Of a DNA stretch of 64,000 nucleotides, positions 62,774 to 64,000 are shown piece by piece. This DNA is from Acidimicrobiia bacterium (GTDB lineage: Bacteria > Acidobacteriota > Terriglobia > Bryobacterales > Bryobacteraceae), in contig VFZE01000001.1 of NCBI GenBank assembly GCA_016871315.1, positions 265,269-329,268 of the forward strand. Reading direction: 5' to 3'. Under the pieces are notes generated by a model. The model was not told where the DNA came from and did no database searches. It saw only the letters and a list, made by a program, of their open reading frames with translations. A program made the position numbers and the translations under genes. Numbering within the stretch: the stretch's first letter is position 1; each line of letters starts with the position of its first letter.

Positions 62774-63822
62774 GCCACCGGCTCCGCGACGGCATCGGAA
62801 ACCGGCGCCAGCAGCGAGGCGCGGGAATCGGATGCGGGCAAGGTGGTCAGCAGAACGCAGACGGTTCCGGTCGCCGGATCTCCCCAAGCCACCGTGCCCG
62901 TGGAGCCGAAGTGGCCGAAGGCGCGCGGCGAGCATGCCTTGCCGAAACTGCCCGGCTTCACCATGAATCCAAGTCCGCGTGGTTCATTGAGCCCGGCCGT
63001 CTGATTGACCACCATGGAAGCGACCGTAGCGGGCTTCAGCAGGCGCTGATCAGGCCGCAGGAAATACTCCATGAACAGGCCGACTTCCGGGGCGGTGGAG
63101 TGTGCGCCGCCCCAGGGGGCGCCGAGGTCGCGCCAGTAAGGACTGTTCCAGTTCCAGTCCAGATCGCCAGTCACCTGGCATTGCGCAGTGCCGGGAATGC
63201 GCCGGCCGCCGAGCCCGAGCGAGGAGTTCGGCATGCCCAAAGGGGCGAATACGGCGCTGCGGAGATATTCGCGGAACGGCTTGCGGGTGATGCGCTCGGC
63301 GATTTCGGCGAGCAGCAGAATCCCCATGCTTTGATAGCGCACCTGGGCGCCGGGCTTGAACAGGAGTGGCGTTTTGCAGGTTCCGGCGACGAAGTCACGC
63401 AGCGGGGCGTGTCGTTTGCGCAACGCCTCGTTTTCCGGCAGCATGTCGGGCAGGCCGGAGGTGTGTGTCAAAAGGTGGCGTATGGTGACCAGGCCGCGGC
63501 CGCTGCCTTCGAACTCGGGAATGTGCATGCTCACCGGATCCGTCAGCGACAGCGCGCCCTCATCGGCCAGCTTCATTACCGCGGCGGCGGTCATCGGCTT
63601 GGTGATGGAGGCGAGCAGGAAAACGGTGTCTGGAGAGGCGGCTCCGAAGCCCTTGCGCAGCAGCGTAGTTCCCTTGCGGCTCACATAGAGCGAAGCGGCG
63701 CGCAACTGTCCGCTGGCGGCGGCCTGTTCCAGGACTCCGGCCGCGCGGTCCAGCCCGCCGGCAGCCAGCGCCCGCACGACGCCCGCCAGGGAAGCGGATG
63801 CAAGTAGCCTCCGACGCAGCAT
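62770..63822 (-). CDS. Beta-lactamase-family serine hydrolase (class C/PBP-like)
   Basis: 350 aa. An N-terminal basic/hydrophobic stretch may be a twin-arginine or other export signal (LRRRLLASASLAGVVRALAAG). Catalytic motifs: SITK (Ser72-Lys75), YQSMG for the YxN site, and HFGSTGT for the HxG site. The family includes esterases, D-aminopeptidases and class C beta-lactamases; which one cannot be told. Its stop overlaps the start of the S9 peptidase gene. Confidence 0.88.
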   Translation of the reverse strand: MLRRRLLASASLAGVVRALAAGGLDRAAGVLEQAAASGQLRAASLYVSRKGTTLLRKGFGAASPDTVFLLASITKPMTAAAVMKLADEGALSLTDPVSMHIPEFEGSGRGLVTIRHLLTHTSGLPDMLPENEALRKRHAPLRDFVAGTCKTPLLFKPGAQVRYQSMGILLLAEIAERITRKPFREYLRSAVFAPLGMPNSSLGLGGRRIPGTAQCQVTGDLDWNWNSPYWRDLGAPWGGAHSTAPEVGLFMEYFLRPDQRLLKPATVASMVVNQTAGLNEPRGLGFMVKPGSFGKACSPRAFGHFGSTGTVAWGDPATGTVCVLLTTLPASDSRASLLAPVSDAVAEPVA

Positions 63823-63950
63823 GAATTGACGATGCTACTGGCCGCGGCAAGCCGTTGTCAACCCAGCAGCAACAGCTGTTAATAGCATGTGAGTTGTCCG
63901 GTGGAGTTGACACGTGAATTGTCCGCTTCGAACTGACGACAGAAGGGGTT

Positions 63951-64000
63951 GTGAAGACAATAAACAACCCTTGGCCTGTCAGAGAGATGGAGCGGGTGAT
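63951..64000 (+). CDS. Start of a transposase, cut by the window edge
   Basis: Sixteen codons from a GTG behind AGAAGGGG: the visible residues NPWPVREMERV look like the start of transposases of the type whose next residues describe a helix-turn-helix (ISNCY-like). Upstream, GTGAGTTGTCCG (63890-63901) and GTGAATTGTCCG (63914-63925) repeat with one change, as terminal repeats of an insertion sequence might. Only the first 50 bases are available. Confidence 0.4.
   Translation, partial: MKTINNPWPVREMERV

Overview
The window looks like a chromosomal stretch from an Acidobacteriota member close to Solibacter/Bryobacter. I infer this from the GC-rich codon use, the secreted protein at 34624-37044 that ends in the C-terminal domain typical of Solibacter paralogues, Oar-type TonB receptor remnants, PEG-style ABC permease pairs, and many secreted S9, beta-lactamase-like and VCBS/BNR-repeat proteins. 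No lookup was possible, so the taxonomic call is an inference.

Layout, left to right. 1-8.0 kb: edge of a secreted protein, a YheT-type hydrolase, two MacB/FtsX-type permeases, two M16-like proteins that both lack the zinc motif, and a LolA-like secreted protein. 8.0-13.7 kb (minus): valS-nadC-birA-coaX and an unknown gene, a tightly overlapping cofactor operon. 13.8-14.9 kb: an AraC/methyltransferase DNA repair gene and a decayed PIN locus. 15.0-19.1 kb: argF-argG-argH-argR behind a promoter that overlaps two ARG boxes. 19.1-24.6 kb: VCBS-repeat protein, rhomboid protease, Gfo/Idh oxidoreductase, and an osmC-ECF sigma-anti-sigma operon. 24.6-30.4 kb: a tripartite RND efflux operon, diverging from osmC across a perfect palindrome.

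30,604-34,569 is a complete IS1-family transposon of 3,966 bp, with 24-bp perfect inverted repeats and an 8-bp target duplication (GGGCCTTG). All its genes are on the minus strand: a small basic KGG-like protein, a coiled-coil/winged-helix protein, two tandem tRNA-like genes, the DDE transposase, and a DNA methyltransferase fused to an Mrr-like nuclease domain. One tRNA folds as a class II tRNA whose anticodon, UUA, would read the UAA stop codon. The other is tRNA-Cys-like but has an 18-nt anticodon arm instead of 17. A mobile restriction-modification element that carries its own recoding-type tRNAs is the most unusual object in the window.

34.6-47.4 kb: Solibacter-type secreted protein, malate synthase next to a 2-amino-3-ketobutyrate CoA-ligase/threonine dehydrogenase fusion, a MoaD/ThiS-like protein with a BNR-repeat protein, VOC genes, a broken TonB receptor, a sugar isomerase-like protein, and a pseudokinase/kinase pair. 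47.4-52.3 kb: secreted proteins, a structured non-coding segment with a promoter and terminators, and a PIN remnant. 52.3-58.7 kb: recO, glyQ, glyS and ppdK. 58.7-60.3 kb: a VapBC-like module and a nucleotidyltransferase with a small partner. 60.3-63.8 kb: an unknown protein, an S9 peptidase and a serine hydrolase. The right edge seems to open an insertion sequence.
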